Shown here: piece after piece, positions 11,451 to 22,774 of the stretch
How the letters are laid out: each line of letters begins with the position of its first letter
Numbering within the stretch: the stretch's first letter is position 1
Source: Aplectana chamaeleonis
Lineage: Eukaryota > Nematoda > Chromadorea > Rhabditida > Cosmocercidae
NCBI GenBank assembly: GCA_029168955.1
Contig: JAPDOI010000009.1
Span: forward strand, 2,728,001-2,792,000
Length of the DNA: 64,000 nucleotides
Direction of reading: 5' to 3'
Notes under the pieces: model-generated
Told to the model about the DNA's origin: nothing
Database searches by the model: none
Seen by the model: only the letters and a program-made list of their open reading frames with translations
Position numbers and translations under genes: made by a program

Positions 11451-11790
11451 AAACCATGGTATCTTCGAGTACTCCTTTTTTAATTCGTTCGCTAAAATTT
11501 GAGCACTTAACTTTGTTACCGCGCCTGGGGGAATTATAGTATCGCACAGTGTCACGTCCATTTTTCTGCACCGCCGCACGATTTGAGATCTAACCCGGGG
11601 TTTGTACTCCTTCCAAAATCATTAGAGCGGTTGCAGCGCAAAAAAATGGGCGTGGCGAAATGCGACATCGCAGCACCCCCTCCTCCCTGCTGCGATAGCA
11701 CCACTTTGTCCAGAAGGTGGGCTCCTCAAGATCCCCAATCAGAAATCCTTTTCCGAGTCGGTGTACTGCACAAGGAGTGGAGGCCGGTCT
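11451..11790. other. Unannotated spacer
   Basis: No coding or repeat signal is strong enough to name. Confidence 0.35.
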
Positions 11791-12058
11791 ATCGTTCGGC
11801 GAAGCCGAACGAATACTACGTAGAAAGAGGGGGGTCGACGAAGCCGGCCCATCGTTTGGCGAAGCCGAACGAATATTACGTGGAGAGAGGGGGGTCGGCG
11901 AAGCCGGCCCATCGTTCGGCGAAGCCGAACGAATACTACGTAGAGAGGAAGTGGCCGGCGAAGTCGGCCCATCGTTCGGCGAAGCCGAAAGAATACTAAG
12001 CGAAGGGTGGCCGGCGGAGCCGGCCCATCGTTCGGCGAAGCCGAACGAATACTTCGTA
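11791..12058. repeat. 60-bp tandem repeat with a palindromic core
   Basis: ATCGTTCGGCGAAGCCGAAC starts at 11,791, 11,851, 11,911, 11,971 and 12,027, that is three 60-bp steps and one shortened 56-bp step. GTTCGGCGAAGCCGAAC is a perfect hairpin-forming palindrome and GGCGAAGCCGGCC is a second one. Because 60 is a multiple of three, several frames on both strands stay open, which explains the overlapping ORFs (11,583-11,999, 11,590-12,081, 11,717-12,070, 11,739-12,140). None looks like a real gene. Confidence 0.9.
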
Positions 12059-13729
12059 GAGATTGCGTAATTTTTTGACATTGGGGCGACCCGCCACCGT
12101 CAATTTTTTCTGTCAACATCCAGAATCTGCGATACCCCACCCCCCCCCCGGAGGCGCGACTTATGAGCAGTTTATAAATGACTGCTAAAACGGCCAGGAA
12201 CCAAAAACTCGCTCAGTAGTCGGGCTCAAGCGTCTAAAACCTGTGCGATGCTACGAATCTTTCTTTGGATGACCTAAAATATCGAGAATCTGTGGGATAC
12301 CCACACCGAATTTCCATTTTTGATCCAAAAATTTTGCGATCCCCCCTAACCATTAATTTCGTGCCGAAGATTTTGCGACCCCCCCTCAACCTCTGTTGCG
12401 AAACCCCGCAACCCCGCTTGATCCTGACCGGCGCCGCCCTCTATGTGTGGTGGGGCCAAGCAAAGACCAAATCGTTTATGGGAGGGTGGGTCGGGGGGGG
12501 GGTGGGGGCGGCGAAGTTGGATCTTCTTCTTACGAAGCCATCGGGGACGCCCGCTCTCTGCTAGGAGTAATGAAATGGTAGTCATTACGGGTAAAAGCGA
12601 AACGTGACAGGCGCCAGAGGGCAGCGGCGAAAGGTACGGAAGTGCAAATGATACTATCATCTTGGGGTGTCACCACGTATGAACGCAGTTTGATTGAAGA
12701 ATTTGAAAAATTGATTGAGTTCAAATGCTTTCGGTGTCATGTTTGTCTGTCTGCTCGTTTTTTAAAATGCGCAGCTATAGTACTGCCAGGGGGCACGCGT
12801 CTTCAAGTCACGTGGCTGCCACGGGCTAGTGACTCGAAGGGTCACTAGTATCAATAGATCCAGAATTTCCGCGTTCGGCAGTGCCTTGCAAGGAATTTCG
12901 GAAAGCAGAACGCGTAAGGTAAAGAACGCATGAAATCCGTTGTTTTCGAAATCCGCTATCCTTGCCACCCACTGATGGGGTACTACATTATTGAAAAAAA
13001 TTTCAAATTCATTTTGGTCAGAGTTACGTGCGTAGTTCGGTCCCCATCTCATACTTTTCTCGTAGGCGAAAAAATATTGCGACGGAAGACCCTCCCGAAG
13101 TTTGATAGTTTTCTGAGAATAGATCCGAAGTTTTCACGAAATTTCCTACGAAATGACCACCTTAATGTCTGGAAAACCCTATGAACCTTGCGAGCGAAAT
13201 TCCTACGAACCCAAATCTCGTTGCGTCTAATCCGGAATTTCTGGCAATCGACGCATCGTGAACTATACTTTACAACTGAGTTTCTTAAGACTTCGAATGT
13301 CCTAATTAATTATATTGGTGTGCTCTGCAAGCTGAGTCACACTACTTCCATGAAGAAAGGGGATTACCAGTTCTTCATGCCCTTGGATAATCCCTTAGAC
13401 AAGCCGTAGAAAAACGCGCCCCAATCCAGCTTTTTTCTCCCAGGGGATTATTTGAGACGCTTAGCCCGAACGTCAGGTTTCAGTTTTTCGCATAGCAAGA
13501 TAACGATAGTTTGCGGTTCTTATTTCGTAATATCTCGAAATTTTAGATCGAGCTGAATTTCCAGGAGCAGTATTATACGAGAAGCTGATAACGGATCTAC
13601 TGTCCACTGTTCGATTCCTTGAAGGGTACGGTAGGTTTATTGTCCCTTGGGTACTGTAATTTGCTTTAATCTAGATTGATTCAAACAATTCGTTTGAGCA
13701 GAAGAATTTCAACCTTTTTTCCAACTTTT
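12059..13729. other. Region without a supported gene
   Basis: About 12,190-12,430 is an inverted copy of a dispersed repeat also seen at 21,390-21,720 and 34,200-34,530 (GCTCAGGTTTTAGACGCTTGAGCCC and strings such as GGGGTCGCAAAATTTT). 12,849-12,897 repeats 9,553-9,600. The rest is AT-rich, with C and G tracts near 12,141 and 12,494. Several ORFs of 60-100 codons overlap in all frames and none shows domains or splice context. Confidence 0.5.
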
Positions 13730-13757
13730 CCTGCTACAATCTCGTCGGAATTTGATC

Positions 13758-15290
13758 CTGATTATCCGTCCCAGCCTACTGCGCGGCGAAAACTGCCGCG
13801 CGTGCGGCAAAACGTGCCGAACGCGGCGGTTAGCTCATCGCGCGCGCCATTTCTCATTGGGTCGCGCTCACGAACAACTAAGTATTCAAGTAAGTCGGTC
13901 TCTCCGTTCACGAGGTAACGAATAGTGAAGGATTACTGCCATGGAATACAATACGCAGTATTTAATCAACAAGTAGAGGGAACAATACTCATAATTACCA
14001 CTAGAAAAGATGACGCGGAGGAAATTCCAAATATTTGAAGCAAACACCACTTAACCGATGATCAGGAGATTATGTTCACAATTTCGAAACAATCCCTCCT
14101 ATAAGTAAAACTCGGAATATTCTGCTCCGTCATGTTTCGGAGGAATTTAAAATATTTCACGTTTTGAATTCTTGTGGTCGCGATATTATTTTTGACCCAG
14201 CATGTAACGGTTTACTTCTTATGACTAAAACGCTAATGAAAATTCCGTTCTTTGATTTTCGAAAAAAAAAAGTGGGCTTCGATATGTCCTTCGTAGGCGA
14301 TGATTCAGATTTGGCCGACCCTGCCCGAGACGGTTCATCGAGGAGCTGATGAAAAATTCTTAGCTTTCGATTGCTGGAAAGGACCGCGCTATGTGTTCTA
14401 TTCAATCACCAAAATATACTATAATCCTTAAAAAATCAGCAAGTAAACATCGGACCAGAGTGTTAGAAAAGAATTGAATTTTTTTGAGTCTTGGGACCGA
14501 AACGCTGAAAAAAATTGAGCCAAAGTTGGAGCTCGTCTGACTAAGTAAGCACATTTGCTCAAGTTATACCCGTTACTGGACTTCCAATAAAATTAGATGT
14601 GGCTGGTTTCCTGAGTTGGGGCAACAAGGTAAGGGGGGGGGACATCATGACATCTATTGGATGGTCAGAAAAACTGATCTGTGTGGTGCACCCTTACTTT
14701 AGCGCTAAACTGAGAGAGTCCCTATGACCCGGTGTAGAGAAGTCTTCAGCAGTTCCAGGGATGGATTTGAAAATGTCATCGTAAGAACAATAACCGGTAT
14801 GAAATTCGTTGGACTTCGTTTTTCGGAAAATCGTTTGTCGACTTATACATCAGAAAAGACTGATGTATAAGTCGAAAATACAAATGATATTCATTGGTCC
14901 ATAGACGAGAGGACTTGCACATGAGCGCAAAGAAGTCTCATATACTGGGCAGAAAATCGCAGCTTATCGAGATTTCGCCCAATTGATACATGGCTCCAGT
15001 GTTCTAAACACTGAAATAAGTCTTCAATATCAGGATGCATTTCTGAAACCATCGTCGGTGCTATGTAAAATGAAACAAACTCAGACCGGCATAACAGAGT
15101 TCCAGTTCCTGTTTAACCACAAATCGATTGCTGGAAATGCTTCTGTCGGAAGCCTAGCACCCAGTTCCTCACCTTAGCCATAATTCACGGCTTCTCGAGT
15201 CAGATGTGGAGAGCTGCTGTCGCGCCCCAGTGAGATTTGTCGACACGCGACGCAGGCGCAGCGCGCAGTAGGCTGGGACGAATAATGGGC
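13758..15290. repeat. Inverted arms of a possible foldback element
   Basis: 13,758-13,785 (GATTATCCGTCCCAGCCTACTGCGCG) reappears reversed at 15,258-15,290 (GCGCAGTAGGCTGGGACGAATAATG), with weaker similarity beyond. The 1.4 kb between has no transposase. It includes a stretch near 14,700-14,830 that resembles 23,870-23,990. Confidence 0.5.
14838..14875. repeat. Perfect 16-bp stem hairpin
   Basis: TCGACTTATACATCAG, six-base loop AAAAGA, then the exact reverse complement. No run of T follows and no gene borders it, so a role as a terminator or small RNA is not supported. Confidence 0.8.
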
Positions 15291-15621
15291 ATCCGGAATT
15301 TTTCGACCTAGATGTAGGGAGGATCGTAAAGATTTCGGAAATTCGGGTGGCGGTCGTTATGTTTTCCAACCTCAAGAGGGGCGGGGAAACTCCGTGTTCC
15401 GCCCAATCACGCGCCTCGCTCCTCCCCCAATTTCTCGCCTCTTCTGGTTGGAGGTGAGGTCCGGTGCAATAGCCTGATTGGACCCTGATTTCGCAGGTCC
15501 CTGGTCAGCGGAATTTATTAGAAAAAATCGAGTGTAAGGTGGCGTTCAGTGTTTTCGCGGAGCGACACGATTGCACATGTCAGTCTTTTTCTTCTTCTTT
15601 GCAGCCACATTGAGGGTTTCG

Positions 15622-17423
15622 TCATAGGTTGAGGAACTGCGCGACCAGTAACGGATTCGTCCATAGGTCCATTACGGTCAGCGTGGTGGGTCTCTCCGGA
15701 CATTTGAAGAGGTGTGCAGTGTCATGGCCGAGGCAGCAGCAGTCCGGGCAGACATCTGGTTTGCTGCTGTCTATTTTGCTGGCGTAGGACATAAGCATGG
15801 TAGAATGACCACAGCGCAGCGATGCCAGGGTGCACCTGGCCCTTCTTCCTAGTTGAGCCTCGGATGTACAGACTTGGCGCGGCACTACCCCCAATATGGG
15901 ATTAATGACCGCCTTTTCCAGATGGCACCGTACGAACTGTGTGTGCTCCTCGCGCAATAGACGGAGTCGTTCTTGCTGTGAGTCGTGCCATCTTTGCAGA
16001 TTGACTTTGCTGGGAGCATCGGCGAATGGCTTTCTGACGCCTCTCTCTCTGACGGGGTTTAGCACTCTCCAAGACGGGTGATTTGGTTGTTTGACAATGT
16101 TGATGAAAATTGTTGGGCCTGGAGCTCACAGTGCTCCCTTACTGGTAATAAACGGGTCTCAGCATGCAAGTGATCGACCGGGGAACTTTTTGCACATCCG
16201 GTGGCGATTCGAAGAGCCGCATTCTGTATGCGTTGCATCTTAGTCCAAGAGGATTCCGAAACTAGATGCTGCCAAACTGGTGCGCCGTATTCTAGTGCAG
16301 GCTGGAGAATCGCTTTATACGTCGTAATAATGGTTTCCTTGCTACTACCCCATGTTGTACCGCCCAGGGCTCTAAGCACGTTAAGCTTTGCTTTAACGAT
16401 AGCCTGCATCTGTTGCGTGTTCTTATGGAACTTGAGCGATGGATCGAGCACGAGTCCGAGAAGTTTTGGGAAGCGGGCGGCAGGCAAACGATCTCCATTC
16501 CATACCACATACGGATGTGCGCCGTGTTCAGATGGGTCTGTTGTGAGTACGGATACCGATGACTTTGACGCAGAAATCTTCAGCATTTTGCGGTCGAAGA
16601 AGCTTTTCAGTGTGGTCAAGTACCCGTTAATCTTAGCGGCGGCCACATTTATGTCCCGATCAAGACACAAGACAGTCATATCATCAGCGTAAGCGACCGC
16701 CTTGATATCTTGGGGAGGGGCGGGCATATCTTCGAGGTACAGACTGAAGAGAGCAGGCGACAACACGCCGCCCTCTGGGACTCCAGCTGCAACCGGAATG
16801 CTCTTTGAGACATGATTCTGGAACATCACTCTAGCTCGTCTTCCTTTAGGGAATGCAGCTATCCAGCGCTTTTGCCATGACGGGATTGATGACTCCAGTA
16901 AGTTGTTTGATAAGATGCCAAGATTCACTGTGTCGAAAGCCTTAGTGAGATCCAAGGCAACTGCTACAGTTCTTTCCGGCTTATAGGCGTCGAAACCATC
17001 AATTGCATAGCTCGTAATTTCTAACAAAGCTGTCGTGGTGGAATGAATTTTTCTGAATCCATGCTGACACACCTGTCTCTCGTTATGCTCAGCCAGGTAC
17101 TTGACGATCAGCTTTTCAGCTACTTTAGCAAAAGAAGACAACAAGCTAATGGGCCGATATCCCTTGACTGAAGCTTGGGGCTTGCCAGGCTCGGGCAGCG
17201 GAACGACGTTTGCCGTCTTCCAGTTCTGCGGGATAGTACACGACCTGAACGAGGAGTTTATCACATCAGTGAGAAGCTTTAGTAAGTCAGTGGGTATCTT
17301 CTTCAAGACAGCAGGACATATCCCATCAGGACTCATAGCTCTAGAGTTCCGCATTTCCTTTATAATCTTCTCAACTTGCGTCGTAGTAAATGCTTCGGCC
17401 GTGCTCAAAGCGGGAGGCGGCAC
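15622..17423 (-). pseudogene. LINE copy 1, reverse transcriptase and C-terminal zinc knuckle
   Basis: 17,423-16,059 is open for 454 codons with the reverse transcriptase blocks in order: SPDGICPAVLKK, YRPISLLSSFAK, QHGFRKIHSTTT, DLTKAFDTVN, GVPEGGVLSPALFS and the catalytic AYADDMTVLC. A shift near 16,060 leads to 16,065-15,622, the C-terminal part with LASLRCGHSTMLMS and the CCHC knuckle CPDCCCLGHDTAHLFKCP. Apart from the shift all key catalytic residues are intact, so the copy decayed recently. Confidence 0.92.
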
Positions 17424-18631
17424 AGCTCTCTTACAGTCACTCTATTCTGCGGACCTCGTTTAGCACTGGTGATGAAAAAACTTTTCCCGAGCGCATAAGC
17501 GGCTTCCTTTCCTGATTTGAATACACCGTTGTCGAATTCGATTGTGGAGACGGTGGCGGGTGAGCTTTTACCCGAAAGCTTCCGTAAAACCTTCCAGGTA
17601 GCTGCACTGTCCGTCTTAAAATCCAACTTCCCGGTGAACTTCTCCCACTCGTCTTTCTTAAGTCTGTCCAAATCCTTTTTGATCTCACTGTCAAGCTCAG
17701 CAACCACGGGGTCCAGATGATTACCCGCTCTCCTCGCATCTCTCGTTCTAATTTTGTCGAGGATGTCTCTGTTGACATTTGGATAGAACGTCTTGACGCG
17801 ACCGATAGGAATAGCCGCATTCATGGCCTTGCGGATTGCGTCAGATAAATGGCACTCTTTCTGGTGCACGTCGCCATTCCACGGGTAACTTGCCGACAGA
17901 CGGAGCGCAACTTCACTGAACAGGCGCCAGTCTGCTCGGCCTAATATAAGATAAGAACGTTGGCGAACACCAGAAAAGGGAGCGAGAGAATTGGATAGAT
18001 CGATGTGGACAAAGACAGGAACGTGGTCACTTGGCAGAGTAGTCGAGGTAGACCATGTGCAGCAGCTAGAAAGGTTGGACGAGGCAAGAGATATGTCTGG
18101 GCTAGAAGATCGGCCGTTGGCAGGGAGACGAGTGGGCTGATAACCGTTTAAAATGACCAGGTCGCACTCATCTGCCCATTCTTCGACGTCATTTCCTCTA
18201 AAATCAGGACCGAGAGACGAGCAAAAGGTGTGAGCGTTGAAATCACCCGCGAAAACGACCGAGGATGAGGGGGAGCAGTCGCTCAGCTGCTTGAGAAGTG
18301 GGATAGGATTGTAGGATGAAGGGCATGAAGTTGTAGGTGGAATGTATATGTTGAAAAGAGAAAGGGGTGTTTTTAAGGAGAGATGGATTGGGAGGTACTC
18401 GAGAGTACCATCTGTGGGGGTGCTGGGAATGAGGTGTGAGGGAAGTGAAGATAGAACAAAAGTAGAAACACCACCGCCGAGAGATGACCTTGGAGCATGG
18501 TAAGAAGTATAGCCTGGGATATTGGGATGAGGATAGGTAGGGGATGGAGAGAGCTTGGTTTCTTGAACCATGATCACGTCTGGATGGTAGGTACGTGCGA
18601 AGAGAGAGAGAGAGTTCAGAAAGCTTGGCAC
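17405..18631 (-). pseudogene. LINE copy 1, APE-type endonuclease and linker
   Basis: An open frame of 408 codons. It shows the exonuclease/endonuclease/phosphatase fold motifs QETKLSP, FAGDFNAH, SSPDISLASS and SDHVPVFVHI, which carry the metal and phosphate ligands of APE-like endonucleases that nick the target for reverse transcription. After about residue 210 comes the linker (DWRLFSEVALRLS..YPWNGDVHQKE) that joins it to the polymerase. It ends at RVTVRELCRLPL, where a frameshift replaces the link to the reverse transcriptase frame starting at 17,423. Confidence 0.9.
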
Positions 18632-19029
18632 GAAGGCCGTTTAGATTGATATGCACAATTGAAAGGGGGCGACTTGAGATAGAGGAATCTGAGTTGGAAG
18701 GTGAGGAGCGTAATACACAACGAAAAGATGAGTTATGATGCCTCAAAGAACTGAGACCCGAACAGGAGAAGTGCACCCACCTTTGGCATCCGAAGCACTG
18801 GACGCTGGTATGTGTCCAGTTAACATGATTGCCGCACGTGGCGCATAGATACTTCTGAGCGGGTCCAGGATTCCTCCCCGCGCCGGCCCTTTGCAGAAGA
18901 ATCCGAAGGAGAGCTGCGGCCGGCCAGCACCTCTCCCATGACAAAAACCCTCTTTGTGGAGGGGATGATGTCGGTTTGCACGGAGGCGATCTTCTTTTCT
19001 CCACACTGCCACGGCACGAACGTACGACA
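18630..19029 (-). pseudogene. LINE copy 1, N-terminal 2A-like/PHD region
   Basis: From an ATG at 19,002-19,004 the frame gives MEKRRSPPCK, a hydrophobic stretch ALLRILLQ, then AGAGRNPGPAQ and a PHD-type finger (CATCG..CFGCQRWVHFSC..C) at about residues 55-95. NPGP right before the finger recalls the ribosome-skipping 2A motif known at the N-terminus of some LINEs; the Asp and Glu of the motif are Gly here. The frame drifts into nonsense near 18,650, where NGLRAKLSELS is followed by a shift into the endonuclease frame. A second short frame (18,743-19,030) starts at the very first ATG of the element. Confidence 0.8.
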
Positions 19030-19325
19030 TCTCGGCAGCTTGCTATTGCTACACAAACTTGCCGTTGCTTGTTTACGCGAAATTACGTACGTACGCAATC
19101 GCGCGTAGTCGCCCAGCGTTCGCGCAGCGCACACACCTGAATTTCTGCGCGACGCGATTTTCGCGTCGCACCGAGGTGTGCCATTGCGTTGCCCTGCGAA
19201 AACTCTGAACGCGACGCCGGCGAAGGCGACGCGAATGACGTCGCGCGCTGTGAGATCGCGCGTAATTTCGAATGTGTCGCGCTTCTTCAATGAGAACACT
19301 ATGCGAAGACACGATGTGACGTCCC
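19030..19325. other. GC-rich flank of the LINE
   Basis: Rich in CGCG (for example GCGCGACGCGATTTTCGCG, itself a palindrome near 19,146-19,165). No gene is supported. Confidence 0.4.
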
Positions 19326-19468
19326 TTAGGCCTCTTTCAGAGTTCGATCGCCGCGTGACGCGATGGCATGTTTTGAATACGTATCGACGTGCTACGCGAT
19401 CACGATCGATGCTCATGATTATCATCCCATCGCGTCGCGCGGCGATCGAACTCTGAAAGAGGCCTTAG
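19326..19468. repeat. Palindromic MITE
   Basis: TTAGGCCTCTTTCAGAGTTC followed by GATCGCCGCG is mirrored at the right end (CGCGGCGATCGAAC..TCTGAAAGAGGCCTTAG). About 143 bp in total, with no coding capacity. Confidence 0.85.
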
Positions 19469-19697
19469 TCGATCGTAGGCTGATTTTAACGTCGCGCGGC
19501 GTCGCGAATGAACTCTAAACGCCGCTTAAGGCTTAGTGGTTGAATTCGCGATCTTTTAAAGAGGCCACCGTTGGTGGGTGGCGAAATCAGCTGGCTGAGT
19601 GAGAACGGGCGTTTCCATGTCCTTACGTAGAGTATGAATATATAAAAACTTGTTCAAATTCTTCAATTATCTCATATCATAATTGGAGTTCAGCGAT

Positions 19698-20094
19698 ATG
19701 GGAAAGCGGCAGTCGTATACTAGGGAAGACGAGAGACAGATGTGGATGTACCTCTATGAGTAAGTTCACCTGTAATGTATTTGTGCCTCACTTTTGAATA
19801 TAATGCGTGTTTCAGAAAGTTGAGGGCTGCTCATCCGTCCGCGTTTGAGCCGAAAGGACTGAAAATATGGGAGGAGTACGTCACGGAATGTAGAGTGGAC
19901 AGAACACCGGATGGTCTGACTACGCGGTCAGGGGAATATCATCAGAGTTTTGAAGTTATTGTTGATCCTAGAACTGCTCTCAGGTTTCGACGACATATGA
20001 TAAAAAATCTCCATCTTGCACATTTGGATTGCCAGGTGATGATGTTCATCTACCGCCGTCTTCACTTGCAGTTGGATCCGGATGCGAAGATAGC
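19698..20094 (+). CDS. RAP1-type Myb domain, first three exons of a long gene
   Basis: ATG lies four bases after a TTCAG acceptor (19,693), the usual picture for a trans-spliced nematode mRNA. Exons 19,698-19,759, 19,816-19,926 and 19,984-20,094 join in phase; the first intron is GTAAGT..TTTCAG, the second starts GTCAGG. Splicing restores TTRFRRHMIKNLH. The domain (YTREDERQMWMYLYEKL, then PKGLKIWEEY, then RTPDGLTTRFRRHM) has the helix pattern and tryptophan spacing of the RAP1/TRF-type Myb fold, which binds telomeric DNA in RAP1-like proteins. The link to that family is my pattern match and needs a profile search. Read without splicing the last exon ends at TAG 20,096-20,098, but the donor GC|GTAGGT leads in phase to the exon at 22,380. 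Confidence 0.7.
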
Positions 20095-20429
20095 GTAGGT
20101 TTCACTAGGGACTGCTTTAGACTTCCCATGGCGATTTGGAATACCATGTTGTCGTTGTTGTAGGTCTGTGAGAGTAGATAAATGACCCTTGCTTGGAATT
20201 CCCTGAATGGCTGCGGAGATTCCAAAAATGGCATTTTCGATGCTTCAAAAAAAAGGTTAGGGTACCCAGTCAGGGAATTTTTAGGGCGTTCAGAAAAAAA
20301 TTTCGGATTCGGCTCAAAACTTTCAACTGGTGGTTATTAAGGGCGCTGAGCCCGAATCTGGGGTCTATTCCTCGCCGGGCTGAGGTTCACTGTAGGCTAC
20401 GGTGGGCATAATGTCTTTTTACTGGCGTT

Positions 20430-22270
20430 ACTTACCTTTAAACTTCGAAAATCAAAAAATGGGCCTCAAAATCGTGTTCAGCTTCCCAAATAGCACCAAT
20501 ACCGTATGCCCACCGTAACCTACCGTAATTTATCGAAGTCAAAAGTCGCGTTTGGCCAGCAAAAATTACCCCCATTTTAAAGTCTGAACCAAATCGGATG
20601 GAATTTTTCAAATATTGACAAATGGGCCTCAGATTTGTGATCAGCACCCAAAACAACAAATAGAAAAAAGGTTTTAAGCTTAATCCGAGACAGTTTTTTT
20701 GAAAGCCCAAAAATTGTCATTCGTGTACCCCTTTTCTATTGGCAAAGCTATGGAGATGCCCACTTTTGCAAATCTCCTGTAAATCCCTGAGCATTCAGCC
20801 GATTCTGAGGATGGGATTTTGGAGCACTGTCCTCACCCTAGAACATATTAAGGTTGCATCTCGAAACTCCATCTTATTTATGCAACCCTCCCTTCTTAGG
20901 GTTACTGTAGATTACAGTAGGCATAGTGCCTTTCATCTGCTAACTACTTATTTTAAAACTTCGAAAATCAAAAAATGGGCCTCAAAATCGTGTTCAGCGT
21001 CCCAAATAGCACCAATACCGTATGCCTACCGTAACCTACCGTAATTTATCGAAGTCAAAAGTCGCGTTTGGCCAGCAAAAAATTACCCCCATTTTAAAGT
21101 CTGAACCAAATCTGATGGAATTTTTCAAATATTGACAAATGGGCCTCAGATTTGTGATCAGCACCCAAAACAACAACTAGAAAAAAGGTTTTAAGCTTAA
21201 TCCGAGACAGTTTTTTTGAAAGCCCAAAAATTGTCATTCGTGTACCCCTTTTCTATTGGCAAAGCTATGGAAATGCCCACTTTTGGAAATCTGTAAATCT
21301 CTGAGGCATTCAGCCGATTCTGAGGATGGGATATTGGAGCACTGTCCTTACCCTAGAACATATTAAAGTTGAATCTCGAAACTCCTAGGGTCGAGCGGGG
21401 TTGTGAAAATCTACAACGGGAAGTAGTGGGATCGCAAAAATTTTGGCCCGAAAATGAAAATTTGGTGAAGATATACCGAAATTTCTTGATAATTTTGGTC
21501 ACAAAGGAGAAGGATCTTAGCACTGCTCAGGTTTTAGACACTTGAGCCCGACTTCTAAAGAATTTTCGGCGTTTGACAGTTTTAGTAATCAAAAATAAAC
21601 TGCCCATAAGTTGGACCTCGTGGGTGGGGATCGTAAAAAAATTTTTGGAAAAATAGTGATGGAGGGTAGGGGGTCGCTCCGATTCAGAAAAATCACGCAA
21701 CGCCCCGCTTGACCCTGACTATATCTTATGTGTGCGACCCTCCCTGGTTAGGGTTACTGTATGTTACGGTACGCATAATATATTTTAACTGACGCTATTT
21801 ACCTTAGAACTTCGAAAGTCGAAAAATGAACCTCAAGTTTGTGTTCAGCGTCCCAAATAACACTCACCGTGAAATTTTGAGTCAAATCTGAGTCATCGAC
21901 CAAGCTATCGTATACTCACCGGTACATACCGTAATTCAAGGGAAATCAATAAACCGACCACAGGTTCGTGTTAGGCACGCCGAATAGCCCCTATGTACAA
22001 GTTTTGAGGCGATTTGCTCGTAGCATTCTCGAAATCGTCAGAAGTCGCGTTTGGCCAGCGAACTTTCCCCCATTTTCAGGCTTTGGACCAAATCAGATGG
22101 ACTTTTTCAAATATTGACAATTGGGCCTTACATTCGTAATCGGCACCCAAAACAACCACTTGAAAAGCGTTTTAAGCTCAATCCGAGACAGTTTTTTGAA
22201 AGCTCTTAAAATTGTCTTTTGTGTATCCCCTTTCTCTTGGCAAAGCTATAGGTAATCTACTGTAAATCTC
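20430..22270. repeat. Tandem array of a roughly 516-bp repeat
   Basis: The segment from AACTTCGAAAATCAAAAAAT at 20,441 repeats nearly unchanged from 20,957. A third, more diverged unit (GTAATTCAAGGGAAATC, GTCGCGTTTGGCCAGCGAAC) covers about 21,740-22,260. Shared hallmarks are CCACCGTAACCTACCGTAAT and GTCGCGTTTGGCCAGCAAAA. Between units 2 and 3 (21,390-21,720) lies the dispersed repeat also seen near 12.3 and 34.3 kb. It lies in an intron of the Myb-type gene. Confidence 0.85.
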
Positions 22271-22379
22271 TGAGGCATTTCGCTGATTTGGAAAGCGGAC
22301 TATCATTGCCGTGTCCCTACAACTATCAAAACATGGTTTTATAACAGCTCTCGGGAAATGTAAGGCAAGCCCTAGTCAG

Positions 22380-22774
22380 TGTTATCGGAATTCGATACGT
22401 TGCGCGTTTTTATTTCCAACGTGTGCGAGAAATCTTTCTTCAGGCTGGAGCTGAAATTTTCGATCGAGATCGAGATGAAGGAGGATGGAACCGTCAGGAC
22501 GTTCAAAAAAGTAGACCGGGTGCAACCACAGCAGCAGCTTCATCGCAATGGTGTGAGCGAAAGACTTCCTGGTAAATTTTTAGTTGAAAATCTTTTATCC
22601 TGTTCATCATGTTCAGTATCAAGACTACTCCAGCAGATTCATCTGCACCACGTACGGAAAATAATGATGTAAACGAGGACGATTTCTCACGTGAGGTGAA
22701 CGAGAACGATTTCTCAAGTGACGATGATTCTCCGACACAGCCACCCACGAAACGGTCATCACTCGATTTTACCA
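22380..22774 (+). CDS. Next two exons, acidic Ser/Asp-rich linker
   Basis: Exon 22,380-22,571 (acceptor CCTAGTCAG) continues the frame left by the exon ending at 20,094 and reads RYVARFYFQRVREIF..DRDRDEGGWNRQDVQ; its donor is GTAAAT. Exon 22,617-22,774 (acceptor ATGTTCAG) reads KTTPADSSAPRTENND..NEDDFSREVNENDFSSDDD then SPTQPPTKR and ends at donor GTGGGT. All phases agree. A low-complexity acidic linker after a Myb domain is common in chromatin proteins. Other frames are also open over parts of these exons, so the reading rests on phase and composition. Confidence 0.5.

Larger units (their letters stand above)
15585..19029 (-). mobile_element. Full-length non-LTR retrotransposon (LINE copy 1)
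   Basis: Read on the minus strand the element starts TGTCGTACGTTCGTGCC at 19,029, the same base as the second copy at 27,880, and ends in a short AAGAAGAAG tail at 15,585-15,600. It encodes, in order, a PHD-type zinc finger with a 2A-like motif, an APE-type endonuclease, a reverse transcriptase and a C-terminal CCHC zinc knuckle. This order and the absence of an RNase H domain point to the Jockey/ingi part of the LINE tree. Three frame breaks (near 18,630, 17,410 and 16,060) make it inactive. No convincing target-site duplication was found. Confidence 0.93.

Noticed and set aside
15896..17463. Plus-strand ORFs opposite the LINE polymerase
   Set aside because: They are shadows of the minus-strand reverse transcriptase.
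20430..22270. Direct repeats considered as a CRISPR array
   Set aside because: Units are about 516 bp without short repeat-spacer structure, and the DNA is eukaryotic.
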